Positions 51,001 to 51,051 of a stretch of DNA of 51,051 nt are shown piece by piece (the first letter of the stretch is position 1; every line of letters begins with the position of its first letter). The stretch comes from an uncultured Bacteroidales bacterium (GTDB taxonomy: Bacteria > Bacteroidota > Bacteroidia > Bacteroidales > Bacteroidaceae), in NCBI GenBank assembly GCA_937898885.1, contig CALDKD010000002.1, positions 1-51,051 of the forward strand, read 5' to 3'. A program made the translations under genes and the position numbers. Below the pieces are notes generated by a model. The model was not told where the DNA came from. It did no database searches and worked only from the letters and a program-made list of their open reading frames with translations.

Positions 51001-51051
51001 GGCGCGTTCGTATATCGGTTAGTACTCAAGATTTTCATTCTTGCAAGATGA
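51001..51051 (+). tRNA. tRNA-Glu (anticodon TTC), truncated by the window end
   Basis: The first 51 nt of a tRNA: acceptor 5' strand GGCGCGT, D-stem GTAT/GTAC around ATCGGTTA, anticodon stem CAAGA/TCTTG with loop TTTTCAT, then the variable loop. Anticodon TTC reads GAA and GAG. The T-arm and 3' acceptor strand are beyond the window, so the acceptor pairing could not be checked. Confidence 0.85.

Overview
The window looks like ordinary chromosome from a Bacteroidales-type member of the Bacteroidota. Upstream of many genes there is a TTG-type -33 box and a TAnnTTTG -7 box 19-21 bp apart. Shine-Dalgarno sequences are almost absent; hsp20 is the clear exception. The division/wall cluster runs mraZ-rsmH-ftsL-ftsI-murE-mraY-murD-ftsW-murG-murC-ftsQ-ftsA-ftsZ without murF. 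The protein families (DUF3109, exported TldD-like proteins, a patatin/barrel fusion, split YbhF-type transporters) fit this group. I cannot name a genus or species from the sequence.

Layout. (1) 0.1-11.8 kb, minus strand: an apparent operon of TolC-like channel, lipoprotein adaptor and two different RND permeases, followed by a cysteine-rich DUF3109 protein and a DsbD-like thiol:disulfide transporter. A 197-bp palindromic element sits between the adaptor and the first permease. (2) 12.0-15.0 kb, plus strand: aldo/keto reductase, a periplasmic-binding-protein-like lipoprotein and a VanX-type D-Ala-D-Ala dipeptidase, followed by a degenerate array of 22-bp tandem repeats. A small decayed coding fragment lies upstream. 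(3) 15.2-22.1 kb, minus strand: two paralogous transglutaminase-like lipoproteins, one without the catalytic Cys and His, and a very large exported double TldD/PmbA-like protein. (4) 22.3-28.3 kb: a patatin-like phospholipase fused to an outer-membrane barrel, an O-antigen-ligase-like membrane protein with TPRs, Hsp20, a DUF456 membrane protein and a TetR regulator. (5) 28.5-34.6 kb, plus strand: a six-gene ABC export operon (TolC, HlyD adaptor, two ATPases, two permeases) divergent from tetR. (6) 34.6-50.1 kb: tRNA-Val on the minus strand, then the dcw cluster led by mraZ with a recognisable MraZ operator. (7) 50.1-51.05 kb: recO on the minus strand and the first 51 nt of a tRNA-Glu that runs off the window.

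The dcw genes make lipid II and build the divisome: MurC/D/E add amino acids to UDP-MurNAc, MraY and MurG make lipids I and II, FtsW/FtsI polymerise and crosslink, and FtsA/FtsZ/FtsQ/FtsL form the ring. The rest is mostly cell envelope: two separate efflux systems, a phospholipase secretion protein, wall-peptide recycling and exported peptidase-like proteins.

The least expected signals are regulatory or structural. A 28-bp motif (20/28 identical, three half-sites 11 bp apart) sits 9-10 bp upstream of the -33 boxes of both the RND operon and the TldD-like gene. Others are the exact 22-bp tandem array, the pseudo-transglutaminase next to its intact paralogue, the TldD double protein, the palindromic element inside the efflux operon, and a hairpin between a good promoter and the O-antigen-ligase-like gene. 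I did not find a clearly new multi-gene defence or mobile system here.
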